From: Acanthaster planci
Lineage: Eukaryota > Echinodermata > Asteroidea > Valvatida > Acanthasteridae
Assembly: GCF_001949145.1 (NCBI RefSeq)
Contig: NW_019091445.1
Span: 884,650 to 946,649, forward strand
Direction of reading: 5' to 3'
Length of the DNA: 62,000 nucleotides
Of this stretch, positions 15,996 through 27,816 are shown piece by piece; the stretch's first letter is position 1, and every line of letters begins with the position of its first letter. The notes under the pieces were generated by a model, which saw only the letters and a program-made list of their open reading frames with translations, did not search any database and was not told the DNA's origin. The translations under genes and the position numbers were made by a program.

Positions 15996-16307
15996 TCAGT
16001 CACTTGCAGCTTCAGTAAACTCATTTTTGATTTGGTTAATTTTGTCGTCTACTTCTCTCAGGTTTGCCAAGTTTAATAATAATTCAGTTTTTTTCACCTC
16101 TGAAGGTTCTACAAGTTGTCGGTCAAAACCCATGAGTTCTCTGATATTTAACTCTCCGATTTCAGTTTGCATCTCTTCGTCTTGGGCAAGGTCTTCTAAA
16201 GTTTTGCTAACTTGATTGGTTGCTTGGGGATGTTCTTGTAATGGGATACTTTCGACTTGTAGTTGCCCAAGTCTATCGCCGTTTTTACCTGTCGTGTAAT
16301 CTTTCAA
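15996..16307 (-). CDS. Viral-relic structural-type protein, ~103 aa
   Basis: Open frame with RLGQLQVESIPLQEH, NIRELMGFDRQL and a C-terminal helix rich in Leu/Asn/Glu (NLREVDDKINQIKNEF). Predicted coiled-coil character. Similar ORFs sit beside capsid genes in related invertebrate virus-like elements (memory, not searched). Function unknown. Confidence 0.45.
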   Translation of the reverse strand: MKDYTTGKNGDRLGQLQVESIPLQEHPQATNQVSKTLEDLAQDEEMQTEIGELNIRELMGFDRQLVEPSEVKKTELLLNLANLREVDDKINQIKNEFTEAASD

Positions 16308-16484
16308 ACTAAGAGTAAGTCTTATGAAATCTGTGTTTGTTTTACCCTGAATCGTTCTTAAATTAAGAAATAGACTTCTGTCATTTTTATGAGTTTAATC
16401 AGCTTATTTTCCATTGAACACAGAGTTTATCTTTATTATCAAGTTGCAAAATATTTGGGTCTCTAATTGTTGGCTCCTATCCTG

Positions 16485-16850
16485 TTAAGCCGTTTCTTGT
16501 TTAATTGTGTCGTAAAAGTCATTCATTTTATCTTTGACTACAGCTCTCCTTAAATCCGTTGTTTGTGATTGGTCTTCTGTAAACGTTGTTTCTTGGTCTA
16601 AATGAGTTTCTAGTATCTTTACAATACGACCCAACAGGACCCAAGCAGTGTTTTCTCTGTAAACTCTGAGCGCCGAGTTACACTTTTGAGTCAACAACCA
16701 ACACGAATGCTGATAGTGCCGACCAGGAAATGCCATCTTGCTGAGAGCGCAACTTTTGCTCGTTTTAAATTTTTTCCGATATTTGATTTGCTGCTCAGAA
16801 CTACATGTACAGTCATCTATAAATAATAAACAGCGTCTTGGTTCCATCAA
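16485..16850 (-). pseudogene. A32-type DNA-packaging ATPase, C-terminal fragment
   Basis: The fragment carries LLFIDDC, a Walker-B-like strand, followed by LSKMAFPGRHYQHSCWLLTQ and further on RENTAWVLL. That arrangement is typical of FtsK/HerA-superfamily genome-packaging ATPases of Polintons, adintoviruses and nucleocytoplasmic viruses. The Walker A half is absent: upstream the sequence runs straight into the capsid-like fragment, so an internal deletion is likely. Not functional. Confidence 0.65.
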
Positions 16851-17294
16851 AAATTTCTTGAAACGTTTACAGTGTATCCCGTGCTCAGTCTCCGTTTGGA
16901 TACATTTTCTCTTTGGTGTCCAAAATAAGCCGTGTTTTTGGTCAGCGTCAAGGGCAGCCAGTTGTATTTGAAATTGTGAAAAACATTGGTGTCTCTACAG
17001 CTCATGATGGTAGTACTCTGTAGACTGACGTTCAGCCCTTGTACCAAGCTGCGAGCCAGGTTGTTATAAACCACTCTATTGTGATCCAACTTCCCCGTCT
17101 ACCTGGAGTATAAAAGTGAGTTTGGCCGTGCCGAGAACAACCATGTCGTCCGTGCCTACAGGCGGAAACTTGACTATTAGTTTTTGACCCGCGGCTATGG
17201 TGCTCAGGTAGTGAGTAATGATTACTTCGCGCCTTTCTCCTTTGATGGCCCTGGGAACTTTGAGAGGGTGGTTTGGATCGAGCTTCTTCATCAT
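16847..17294 (-). pseudogene. Capsid-like protein fragment, frameshifted
   Basis: Two overlapping minus frames (17294-17076 and 17089-16847) meet near 17085. They give a beta-rich sequence starting KKLDPNHPLKVPRAIKG and continuing with YNNLARSLVQGLNVSLQ. The pattern resembles the N-terminal part of major capsid proteins of Polinton/adintovirus-like elements, but I could not test it by search or fold comparison. It is truncated at its C-terminus where the ATPase fragment begins. Not functional. Confidence 0.45.
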
Positions 17295-17296
17295 AG

Positions 17297-17566
17297 TTGT
17301 TGTGGTTGCATTTGATTTTTAACAAAGCACAAGTAGGAGGGACTATTGTCAACACTCTGGCATTCACGGGGTCTAATTTTTTGTTTAGCAGCATTTCAAA
17401 ACAACAGATTGATAAATGCAAGCGACATGATTTGGCCGTGGAAGAACTGGCCCGAGGGAAACAACATTGGGAGCAAAAGCGTACCAGACTTGTATATTTT
17501 TTAAACGAGCAAATTCATATGCAAAAGGCTTCAGAGCAAACGTTTGAAATGTGGACGAGGCTTTGA
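17297..17566 (+). CDS. Viral-relic coiled-coil protein
   Basis: Open frame with HDLAVEELARGKQHWEQKR and then LVYFLNEQ, a strongly helical, charged stretch. The first part (IFNKAQVGGTIVN) is probably non-coding leader. It diverges from the capsid-like fragment, so a bidirectional promoter may have lain near 17290-17420. The downstream coding signal continues in another frame towards the integrase. Confidence 0.4.
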   Translation: MLWLHLIFNKAQVGGTIVNTLAFTGSNFLFSSISKQQIDKCKRHDLAVEELARGKQHWEQKRTRLVYFLNEQIHMQKASEQTFEMWTRL

Positions 17567-17596
17567 TAGCGTATAACAAAATAACCCGCAGCTACA

Positions 17597-18185
17597 GTGT
17601 ACTTGCCGTCGAGCCTGCCACCAGAGCCCACATTGAGTGATTTTTACACACCCAGCGATGACCAACGAGATAGAGAACTCCGGTGTGAGAGCAAAACCGA
17701 AAAGTCTGATATTGCAAAGCTTGAAGAGGTTTATTACAGCCCTCGAGGTTATTGGAAAGGAGAGGGAGCTGTTAAAAATTTACACGAGAAAACCGGTACA
17801 GACAAGAAAACAATAAGAGCCTGGTTAGCGAAACAAGCCATTCGGAAAATTTATCTGCCTGCACCGGGGTATATACCGAGTCCGAGGACTTAACAAAAAG
17901 ACTTTGCTGAACCCAACGACATGCACCAAATGGACGTGTTGTATTTACCCTGGGGTACGGGTGCCAAAAGGCCCAAGAGGTAGAAACTTATAAATAAGCG
18001 TCAACGGTGGTCGACGTTACTTCCAGATACAAAGAAGCAGAACCTTTAACTTCAAAACTGCCAACCAAGTGACAGACGCTATGAAACAAGTTTATGACAG
18101 ATCTCCTTTGACTGGGCCTTGATCACTTAACGTAGACTCTGGCTTAGAATTTAAAGGCGAGTTTAAAAAGACTTTTATAAACTTT
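17597..18185 (+). pseudogene. DDE integrase of the viral relic, broken
   Basis: The first part (17597-17893) has YYSPRGYWKGEGAVKNL, an HTH-like segment, then AIRKIYLPAPGYIP and a stop. After it, in shifting frames, come motifs for the first catalytic Asp (MDVLYLPW, about 17930), SRYKEAEPL (about 18025) and NVDSGLEFKGEF (about 18130). This matches retrovirus-type integrases of Polinton-related and F54H12.3-like elements. The catalytic Glu region is lost into the following tandem repeat. Confidence 0.75.
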
Positions 18186-18430
18186 ATTTCCCTTCTATAA
18201 AACATGCTCCCAAGCCACGAATACAGGAGAAAGTCTGGTCAGAGAACTTTATTTCCCTTCTAAAAAAATCCTCCCAAGCCACGAATACAGGAGAAAGTCT
18301 GGTCAGAGAACTTTATTTCCCTTCTAAAAAAACATCCTCCCTAGCCACGAAATACGGAGAAAGTCTTATAGTAGTTTATTTTCTTTCTAAAAAACATTCT
18401 CCCAAGCCAGCCACGAATACGGGCAATTCG
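18178..18430 (+). repeat. Tandem repeat, 4 units of about 60-66 bp, at viral relic end
   Basis: Units start about 18178, 18244, 18308 and 18371. Each has ACTTTATTTCCCTTCTA, CTCCCAAGCCACGAATAC and mostly GGAGAAAGTCT. The first unit overlaps the integrase frame, so the array arose from, or just after, integrase coding DNA. Confidence 0.85.
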
Positions 18431-18454
18431 AACATACATGTAGGCAGTTCTAAC

Positions 18455-18899
18455 GGGTCGTGCTATTTAGCATCAACGAGCGTCAACAGAGCGTCAACAA
18501 GTTATTCAAGCACATTTATGCAAATGTTTTATATAAAATGTTGATTAGGGTCCTACTTATCAAATTCAATGTATAATATCTATCTCAAATTATATTTGAG
18601 TGTTGAAAGTTGAATGACAAAGTCCGGCCTGTTTGTGCAGTTCGACCAGCTGCCATCTTGTTTTCGGGTGGATGGCAGAGGAAAGATAGATGGAAGTCCT
18701 CGTACATCGTGAAAAATTTTCATTTTCCTGCAAGAATTTGGAAGCAAATTCAGTGTTTCTCTTATACAGTAGCAAGTGTTAGAGTCTCTAAAATATAATA
18801 AAACCACTTTTAAATTTGTAGAGGGTATTTTCAAGTTGTTGACGCTTTGTTGACGCTATTTGTGTGTGTCGACACTTGTTGATGCCAAATAGCATGACC
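18455..18899. mobile_element. Non-autonomous DNA element, 9-bp TSD, GTCAAC family (445 bp)
   Basis: Flanked by AGTTCTAAC (18446-18454) and AGTTCTAAA (18900-18908), an 8/9 match. Termini GGGTCGTGCTATTTAGCATC and, inverted, GGTCATGCTATTTGGCATC; then subterminal AGCGTCAACA copies at both ends. No ORF. The 9-bp duplication points to a Mutator-like (MULE) family. Confidence 0.75.
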
Positions 18900-18908
18900 A
18901 GTTCTAAA

Positions 18909-19280
18909 ATGGGTCTTTTGTGGCCTAAAATGATTAGATCATGTAGGTGAAGCCCTGTGCGTATTTTGTGTGAGAGCGGTCAAGAACCACATTGTAGCCC
19001 TGTCTGTATTTTGTGCGACATTGTAGCCGGCTACGATGTGGGAGAGGAGGGTAGTGGGGTAATCTGTAACTGTGCCACACGGAGTATGATAGAGAATAGC
19101 TCTACTAAGAGGATTGCTGGTATTCCTCTTTTTCGACTTTGGACGGGATCATCATACTAACGCTCCAAGCCTGTACATATTGTGAGGTTGAAACGGTTCT
19201 CAAAAATTCTAAAGACTCACCAAAAACACCTCTATCAACACCTACAGGCTTCCATAACTGCCAACGTCAAACGGTTATTG
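18909..19280. other. Non-coding spacer between DNA elements
   Basis: Contains an imperfect local duplication (GTAGCCCTGTCTGTATTTTG against GAAGCCCTGTGCGTATTTTG) at 18950-19035. Nothing else recognised. Confidence 0.5.
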
Positions 19281-19636
19281 CTACATGTACATGTACAGTC
19301 AAACACGAATAACACGAGCACGCTTGAGACGAGCTCGTGCTTAAGATGAGCAGATTTCTTCAGTCCTGTTCAAAATGTACACATTCCTATGAGAGAAAAC
19401 TTACTTAATACAAGATGAGTACTTTTGCCTAACCAGCAGTGTCAAAAACTATTGTCCATGGCATTTTTAATACGAGTACAATTGAAAAGCGTCTTCAAAA
19501 GCTTAATCCCAGCAAGTAATTCTATGAATGGGATAAGTGATAACACATATAACACGAGGTTTACCGTAAGACAAGGTTTTTTGGAGAGTCCCTTCAAGCT
19601 CGTATTAAGCGTGTTCGAACGTACATGTACATGTAG
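19281..19636. mobile_element. Inverted-repeat DNA element (356 bp)
   Basis: Ends CTACATGTACATGTAC plus AACACG...ACGAGC, in inverted order at the right end (GCTCGTATTAAGCGTGTTCG, then TACATGTACATGTAG), giving terminal repeats of about 40 bp. No clear target duplication and no coding content. Confidence 0.6.
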
Positions 19637-19715
19637 TAGTCGCTGCCTATAACTTATAAGCGGGGAGACTAGACCTGCCGCCCTGCCATCATGCCTGTTA
19701 ATGCTCATCAGCTAG

Positions 19716-20425
19716 GGGTCTTACTAATTACCGTCAACACACGATAGTAATGTCAACACACCGTCAACTCCTCGAACATACAAGTTTAATGGAGAAAAGA
19801 GGCACAGAAGTGTAACTCTCGGACTGACAGAGACTTTCCAGTAGTAAGGGGTCACAAATCAATTTGCGAAATGGAGTTTTTTCACACACACAAAAAAAAG
19901 ATCTCTAGCAGCGTAGCAGGTCGCCGCCATCTTGTCTGCCCTTGGACTGTCCCATTTTGGTGTGGGCATGGAGGTGATACCACAAACAACAGAGGGCACC
20001 AGCAGCTGCAGATGGTTTGTGCATTGCTTGGATCATGTTGTGAGTTAGTATTTTGTAAATTTCAATCTTTTTTATTTGTGACTATGATCACTTCCTATTA
20101 TGAAATCTCTACGTTTTGTGGATGATCCGACTGACTGTCCTGTGTTTCTTTAACATATAATATTACCACCCCTCTTGCGTAATGGTATGGTCCCAGCTGC
20201 CCCAGAGGCAACATGGCTGCTGATTTTGATTTCGGCAAAATTAAATCGGCAATTTTCCAGAGTTTAATCTGTTGATGTTTAGCCGAAATATCCTTTCAAA
20301 CACTTTTTACTATTGAATTCAGCTTCTTTGTTTTTTAACATGTTTTGGAGGTGCTGACGCTGTGTTGACGGTGTGTTGACGGTCCGTTGCGTGTTGACGG
20401 TGTGTTGACAGTATTTAGTAAGACC
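19716..20425. mobile_element. Non-autonomous DNA element, 9-bp TSD, GTCAAC family (710 bp)
   Basis: Flanked by ATCAGCTAG (19707-19715) and ATAAGCTAG (20426-20434), an 8/9 match. Ends GGGTCTTACTAATTACCGTC and, inverted, GGTCTTACTAAATACTGTC, each followed by several CGTCAACACA copies (six or more at the right end). Related in layout to 18455-18899. No transposase. Confidence 0.75.
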
Positions 20426-20445
20426 ATAAGCTAGGCCTACACTGA

Positions 20446-21097
20446 AGGGCGCCCTCAATAATTCAATGGTTCTCATTTCTTTTACCACTTGAGATAAGGT
20501 CGGTCGAAAAAAAATTCCTTAAAAAAAATCCATGTTGCTGGAGTATAAATCATGACTGAATAAACCTCAATTTTCCGTGTACAGGGGCCTTTTTGTTCTC
20601 TCTGCATTTTTTATATACATAAGTATTAAACAAACATAACTGTATAAAAAAAATCGAAAAAACACGGTTTGTGTGTATACTTGCATGCAAATAGATATAC
20701 ATGTTCTTATTGTTACAAGAAGCCACAAAACATACCGCGCTGGATTGCGGAAGTCTAATGCTGCTGGTCGATACCATGCTGCTCACATTGAAAATTCCCT
20801 TGTACGAGTCCGGGTCAAGACAAGTGTAGGGCTATGCACGAACCTCAGTGGGCCACGGAAAGGCGCACGCCAACGCCGACTGTCGCTGTTGGTCCTTTTT
20901 CGAAATCGTACGTTTTCAGGGCTTTTGTTTTCAAAGGTCATGCTGGTCAATTCTTTTCCCTTCAGGTTTTTTTTTGGGGGGTTAGGTCTTTTTAGCAGGG
21001 TCGGAGGGGAAAAAAAGCTTTTTCTTTCCGTGATCGGGAGCCCAAAATAGGGTCGGTCGGAAATGAGAACCATAGAATATAAAAAGGGTGCCCTAAT
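20446..21097. mobile_element. Inverted-repeat DNA element (652 bp)
   Basis: Ends pair over about 38 bp: GGGCGCCCTCAATAATTCAA, TGGTTCTCATTTC on the left and GAAATGAGAACCATAGAATA, AAAAAGGGTGCCC on the right. Both sides also hold GGTCGGTCG just inside. No TSD recognised; no ORF with a known family. Confidence 0.65.
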
Positions 21098-23324
<2,227 letters not shown>

Positions 23325-23550
23325 CTAGGGGAGCGGGTTAGCGTTGCGGTTCTTTCCTCGCTTTGCACCAATGAGGCCCGGGTTCGAGTCCCGGCTTGGC
23401 CCAGGCTTTTGAAGTGCATTTGGTTTCCAGTCCATACTCGCTCTCGCAGGTTTTCTCCGGGTACTCCGGTTTCCTCCTGCCTCTAAAACTGGACCTTCTT
23501 CCTAACTCCGTAATGTGATGCTGATTAATAAAGTAATAAAGTGTATGAAT
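23325..23550 (+). mobile_element. tRNA-derived SINE with conserved central domain
   Basis: Head GGGGAGCGGGTTAGCGTTGC (A-box-like) and GGTTCGAGTCCCGG at 23381 (B box). A body with GGTTTTCTCCGGGTACTCCG and GTTTCCTCCTGCC follows, a central domain found in SINEs from cnidarians to deuterostomes. The tail is TGATTAATAAAGTAATAAAG. The tRNA fold is not intact, so it is not a tRNA gene. Confidence 0.8.
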
Positions 23551-24227
23551 AAACGTACAGGTATTGGCGTAAATAGCCCAAGTTGCTGAAAGCGTCATCA
23601 AATCAAAACAAGAAGTGGACGCTAGCTTCAAAAACTATTGCTCTTCCTCCGGTGATTTCCCACGAGACGAAAGTAAGACCGTCGATTCCTATGCCCCTTT
23701 TTCAACGGTTGCCTTCAGGGAGACCAAAGAACCATCTGGAGGTATAGAGAAAACATTAATTAGGGCAAGGATTACTGATAAAATGTTCCGCAAAGACAAA
23801 CTCAGCCGCAGAGACCAACTTTAGATTAATCTACGATTTATTTCCGATTCAGCCTATAAAAAAGGAAACTTTAACCCGTTATAGAGTAAAGAATAAGTCA
23901 CACCACTTTTACAGATGAATAGTGCGTACATAACAAAATTGTGCAACCAAAAACATGTTTCCTACAGATTATCGGTACATAAAAAGTTAAGTCTACCTAT
24001 TTTTGAATTGAAAGACACCGCCACAAAAATGGAAAGTCTACCTATCCAGACACATCGATCTTGGCATCGCATCATCACACCTTCAGATGCCACCCTCTTG
24101 TCCTAAGTATTAAAAAAATCCATTCACGATGGATGCAATAGACGAAACGACTCATTTGAAAGTGAATAACTCTACATTGGGCCCAATATCTATAAATAAT
24201 GAAAGGTAAGGCCAACAGAAATAATAC
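23551..24227. other. Non-coding stretch before assembly gap
   Basis: No recognisable gene. The frame at 23615-23824 has no family resemblance. Confidence 0.5.
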
Positions 24228-24613
24228 NNNNNNNNNNNNNNNNNNNNNNNNNNNNNNNNNNNNNNNNNNNNNNNNNNNNNNNNNNNNNNNNNNNNNNNNN
24301 NNNNNNNNNNNNNNNNNNNNNNNNNNNNNNNNNNNNNNNNNNNNNNNNNNNNNNNNNNNNNNNNNNNNNNNNNNNNNNNNNNNNNNNNNNNNNNNNNNNN
24401 NNNNNNNNNNNNNNNNNNNNNNNNNNNNNNNNNNNNNNNNNNNNNNNNNNNNNNNNNNNNNNNNNNNNNNNNNNNNNNNNNNNNNNNNNNNNNNNNNNNN
24501 NNNNNNNNNNNNNNNNNNNNNNNNNNNNNNNNNNNNNNNNNNNNNNNNNNNNNNNNNNNNNNNNNNNNNNNNNNNNNNNNNNNNNNNNNNNNNNNNNNNN
24601 NNNNNNNNNNNNN
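24228..24613. other. Assembly gap (386 N)
   Basis: Run of N. It lies upstream of SRM-A exon 2 and is long enough to hide the missing SRM-A exon of about 155 nt. Confidence 1.
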
Positions 24614-24629
24614 GAACCGGGGAATAACT

Positions 24630-24668
24630 CGACGTTTCGAACAGTGTACTCTGTCCGTCTTCAGGAGA
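24630..24668 (-). ncRNA. Degenerate hammerhead-like motif (retroelement end), copy 1
   Basis: Minus strand: CTGAAGA (24664-24658), an arm GGACAG pairing with CTGTTC, then GAAACGTCGAG. This is the order of a hammerhead core (CUGANGA, stem II, GAAAC) with A in place of U at the fifth core position. The same arrangement recurs at 60707-60743. Such motifs are known at ends of Penelope-like and some non-LTR elements. Ribozyme activity is doubtful. Confidence 0.35.
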
Positions 24669-24672
24669 CTGT

Positions 24673-24740
24673 TAATATAATATAATATATAATATTATAA
24701 TAATAATAATAATTAATAATAATAATTAATAATAATACTC
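24673..24740. repeat. AT-rich microsatellite
   Basis: TAATATAATATA followed by AATAATAATAATTAATAATA runs next to the gap; it may have caused the assembly break. Confidence 0.85.
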
Positions 24741-27186
24741 ATCCAATAACTAACCCAGCTCCCAAGTAAAGAAATTCAAGGATTTCTACTTTTTCCCCCA
24801 GAAATATTTAACAGGTTCCTATATACGTAATTTTTATCCTGAAAATCGGGTCCTTGAATTAAGCCCAAAATTGTCTTTTCGAACTGCACCTTCTTCACAT
24901 GACAGGCAATTCTTTGGGGGAAACTGGCCCGAAAGGAAACTTCGAAGGACAGGTGGAATCATAATTAAGATGTGGTAAAAAATATTCAAGAGCCTTTTCT
25001 TTTATCCGTTTGCTTCAAGACCCATTGCATTTGTAACATAAACATAAACCTCATGTTTTAAATGTACCGTGTAATGGGTTTTGCGTAGAAAACTGAAATA
25101 CATAAAGAAAAAATAACCCTCTTCACCAACTCTCACTCGGTTCTCAATCAAGTCGAACTATTTTCAAAATTAATTCCTTAAAAGTAAATAAACTCAGCAT
25201 ATATATGTAATATTGAAAATACATAGTATTGTCTCACCTTGTTTTAGGACTTCAGTCTCACATAAAAACACAATACTCAAGAGCAAAAAAAATGTACAGT
25301 TCTCGTTACAGAATAGGAACTACTTCATAGAACAATCTTATTAAAACTTGTGCTTCTGTGTCAATGACATGAATTCATCCATATTGACACCACATAAACA
25401 TACACCACTAGTTGCTAATTTGCTAAGAGATGTACCAAAAAACAAACCTGAAAGGCACTGGAGGTTCGGTTGGCAAGTAAATCTTCATAAAGATGACTTT
25501 TGTTCTTGTTATTAATTCCAAAATAACGCAGTTGTGAAAACCCCCCTACAGTTTAACATAACCACATTGTCTTCGAAGCTTGCGTACGATACAGGATTTT
25601 TTCACTATTGTTCCTGGAGAAACGTGAGCATGAAATTTTTGAATGGACTGTCTACTTCAAAAATCTTGATTTTTGCCCAAAGAGATTATTTACTCCGCAT
25701 ACGATTTCTTAGTTGGAAATATTCCACAAACTGCTCTACAGTACAATTTGATTTCTTTAATCACACGTCTTTTTATGGCAACAGGAAAATGAGATTGGAT
25801 GGCCTGATTCTGGGTTACTGTTGAGAGAATGCATAAACCTGGTAGACTGAGCTTTGCAGTTAGCAAACACCGGTTTTAATGTGTGATAGTTCTCAAGTCT
25901 TGTTCTCTTCTCTGATTACAAACAAATCTGGCCAAGGTTTGCTCAGGAGGTATTTCCAAAGCTTCGCCATTTTCTCTGCTACGGCTTAGCTTAGTGCCTT
26001 CTTGGAACTGGTCACTCATCCATTCTCCAGCGTCATGAGAAAGAAAGCAGACAGGCCACATCCCACTCATGTGGCTATGGCTTGAAATTGAGCATACACA
26101 TATGGAAGCCGCCGGGGTAGTGGCTTCGCACATCTCCCATAGACAGGGGTGCCATTTTCAGCCATAACCAAAGTATTTAGTCAGATGTGATCCAAGGAGC
26201 AATTAAAGCCAGGGGCAAGGCTGACATACATGCAGCAACAACCCCCAAAAATGCTGAAATATATCAATACTGCAGTTGTGGGTTCTAATACGTGCTTGGA
26301 AATATGTCCTCAAATAGCCAACAAAATAAAAGCATTTGATCCTAAAATAACTTTTCATGAAAACAGAAAAACTTCAATTATCAACATACAATTCCAATTG
26401 CTGTATCCAAATATTTAGATTTAAAGGTTTTCAACAAAAAATCTCCCATTAATGCAAAGGCAAACAAACCAGTGACATTCAGACACAGGTGTCTATCTGT
26501 CTAGCTAATTTGAAGCATTTGTTTGAAGCAAAACCTGAAGGGCAGGTTTCCCTACAAATATTCCGACGTCAAATTTTGCTTTGAACTGGCATTTCCCGTT
26601 ATCTGGAGAACATTTAAGATTACAAAGAACAAATCTTCATGCCAGTATTAACTACTTCTGTGATACTAAAGGGGGAAATCTAAGTTAAACTTGGTTTGCT
26701 GAAAACTTTTCACAAAACTTAAAAAATCAATCTATCAGGTGAATTTTATTTCCTTTTTTCTCCTATTTAAATCCTAAATTTCAGAACTGCTCTCCATTTG
26801 CTACAGCAACCATAATTATTGCTCTTCTTAAAGTTCCAACAAAGCATAGAAATTAAACAGTTACCAATATTTACAACAAATGTAATTCCAGCATTCTTGA
26901 TTACAAAAAAAAAATCTAGTCACCATAATGAATTGTTCACAAAAAAATATCTATACCCGATCAATTTCACAGGGAACAAACACCCCAATTGAATATCTCA
27001 ACTGAACGGTAACAAAGAGGGGCTTAATGAATCAGGAGAGATTTTGAAAGCGTTGCCCTCAATGCCTAAACAAAAGTGAGTTGCCTTGCAAGCACTTTTG
27101 TACAAAAAAGGGTGAACTGCTACGAGAGTTCTTGTGTTCTTGACAGGCAAGTTTTCAAAGAACAGAAAAAAGAATCACATCTCTTA
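24741..27186. other. Non-coding, AT-rich; nothing recognised
   Basis: No exon with SRM-like residues was found on the minus strand here, and no transposon ends stood out. Frames at 25534-25824 and 25876-26133 have no family resemblance. Confidence 0.5.
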
Positions 27187-27814
27187 CATGGTAGATTCCC
27201 GTTATAGCGCCCCCTGATATAACGCTCTTACCAATATAAAGCTCTAATTTCATTTCCCCAGCTGTACACACATTCACTGTGTACATATTTCTGTGGTTAT
27301 AGCACTCTGGTTTAAAACGCTAACATCCGAACATAATTCACATACATGACATACACATGTGGATACATGTATCCATTACTGTACATGTACATAGAAGTAC
27401 ATGTGCGGTGCACATGGCTGCACGTCCACCCAGTCAGTTATCCTGTTTGTAAGTGACTTTGTCACAAAGGCAGACATGCCAGGAGTTTCTGGATCCCATT
27501 GGATGATCGCTGCAGTAAATGGCGATCAATGCATGTAACTCTATGTGCAGTGCGTGAGCAGTGGGTGTGGTTGAAACTGAAGGGATGTCACACTTATGAA
27601 CCGGATAGACTACCGAAGTGTGACGTCATTGTGAACCAGAAATGCTGTGCAAACAAATGGATTCTGCGCGCGTTGGTCCACCCACTGGTTTTTGCACTAA
27701 TGCCTTTTACACACTTATATAATTCTGCCTGTGATGTATTCGCTACAGCACTGTGCGGTTATAATACTCAATTCTGTTGGGTCCCCTTGAGAGTGCTGTA
27801 ACGGGAATCTACTG
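27187..27814. mobile_element. Pogo/Tigger-like non-autonomous element (628 bp)
   Basis: TA target duplications at 27185-27186 and 27815-27816. Termini CATGGTAGATTCCCGTTATA and, inverted, CAGTAGATTCCCGTTACAGC; subterminal GTTATAGCGCC/GATATAACGC/GGTTATAGCAC motifs resemble Tigger ends. The 100-codon frame inside is not a transposase. Confidence 0.65.
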
Positions 27815-27816
27815 TA

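Larger units (their letters stand above)
15261..18185. mobile_element. Endogenised Polinton-like/adintovirus-like DNA virus relic
   Basis: A cluster unlike the neighbouring DNA, with short genes close together and no introns. Leftward: two small structural-type ORFs (15261-15560, 15996-16307), an A32-type packaging ATPase fragment (16485-16850) and a capsid-like fragment in two frames (16847-17294). Rightward, diverging from about 17295: a coiled-coil ORF (17297-17566) and a DDE integrase (17597 to about 18185, broken). Combined integrase, ATPase and capsid content is the hallmark of Polinton/Maverick-type and related integrating viruses. I see no polymerase B or protease. Every gene is truncated or shifted, so this is a dead copy. 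No terminal inverted repeats were recognised. Confidence 0.65.

Noticed and set aside
15261-18185. Retrovirus/LTR origin of the integrase
   Set aside because: No reverse transcriptase, RNase H or LTR nearby; the packaging ATPase and capsid-like context fits a DNA virus better.
18178-18430. CRISPR-like array
   Set aside because: Contiguous degenerate units without unique spacers, in a eukaryotic genome.
23325-23420. Possible tRNA gene (A/B boxes present)
   Set aside because: No consistent cloverleaf or acceptor stem, and a SINE body follows; the same reasoning applies at 59919.
25876-26133. Candidate SRM-A N-terminal exon on the minus strand
   Set aside because: No spermidine synthase residues and no donor with the needed phase.
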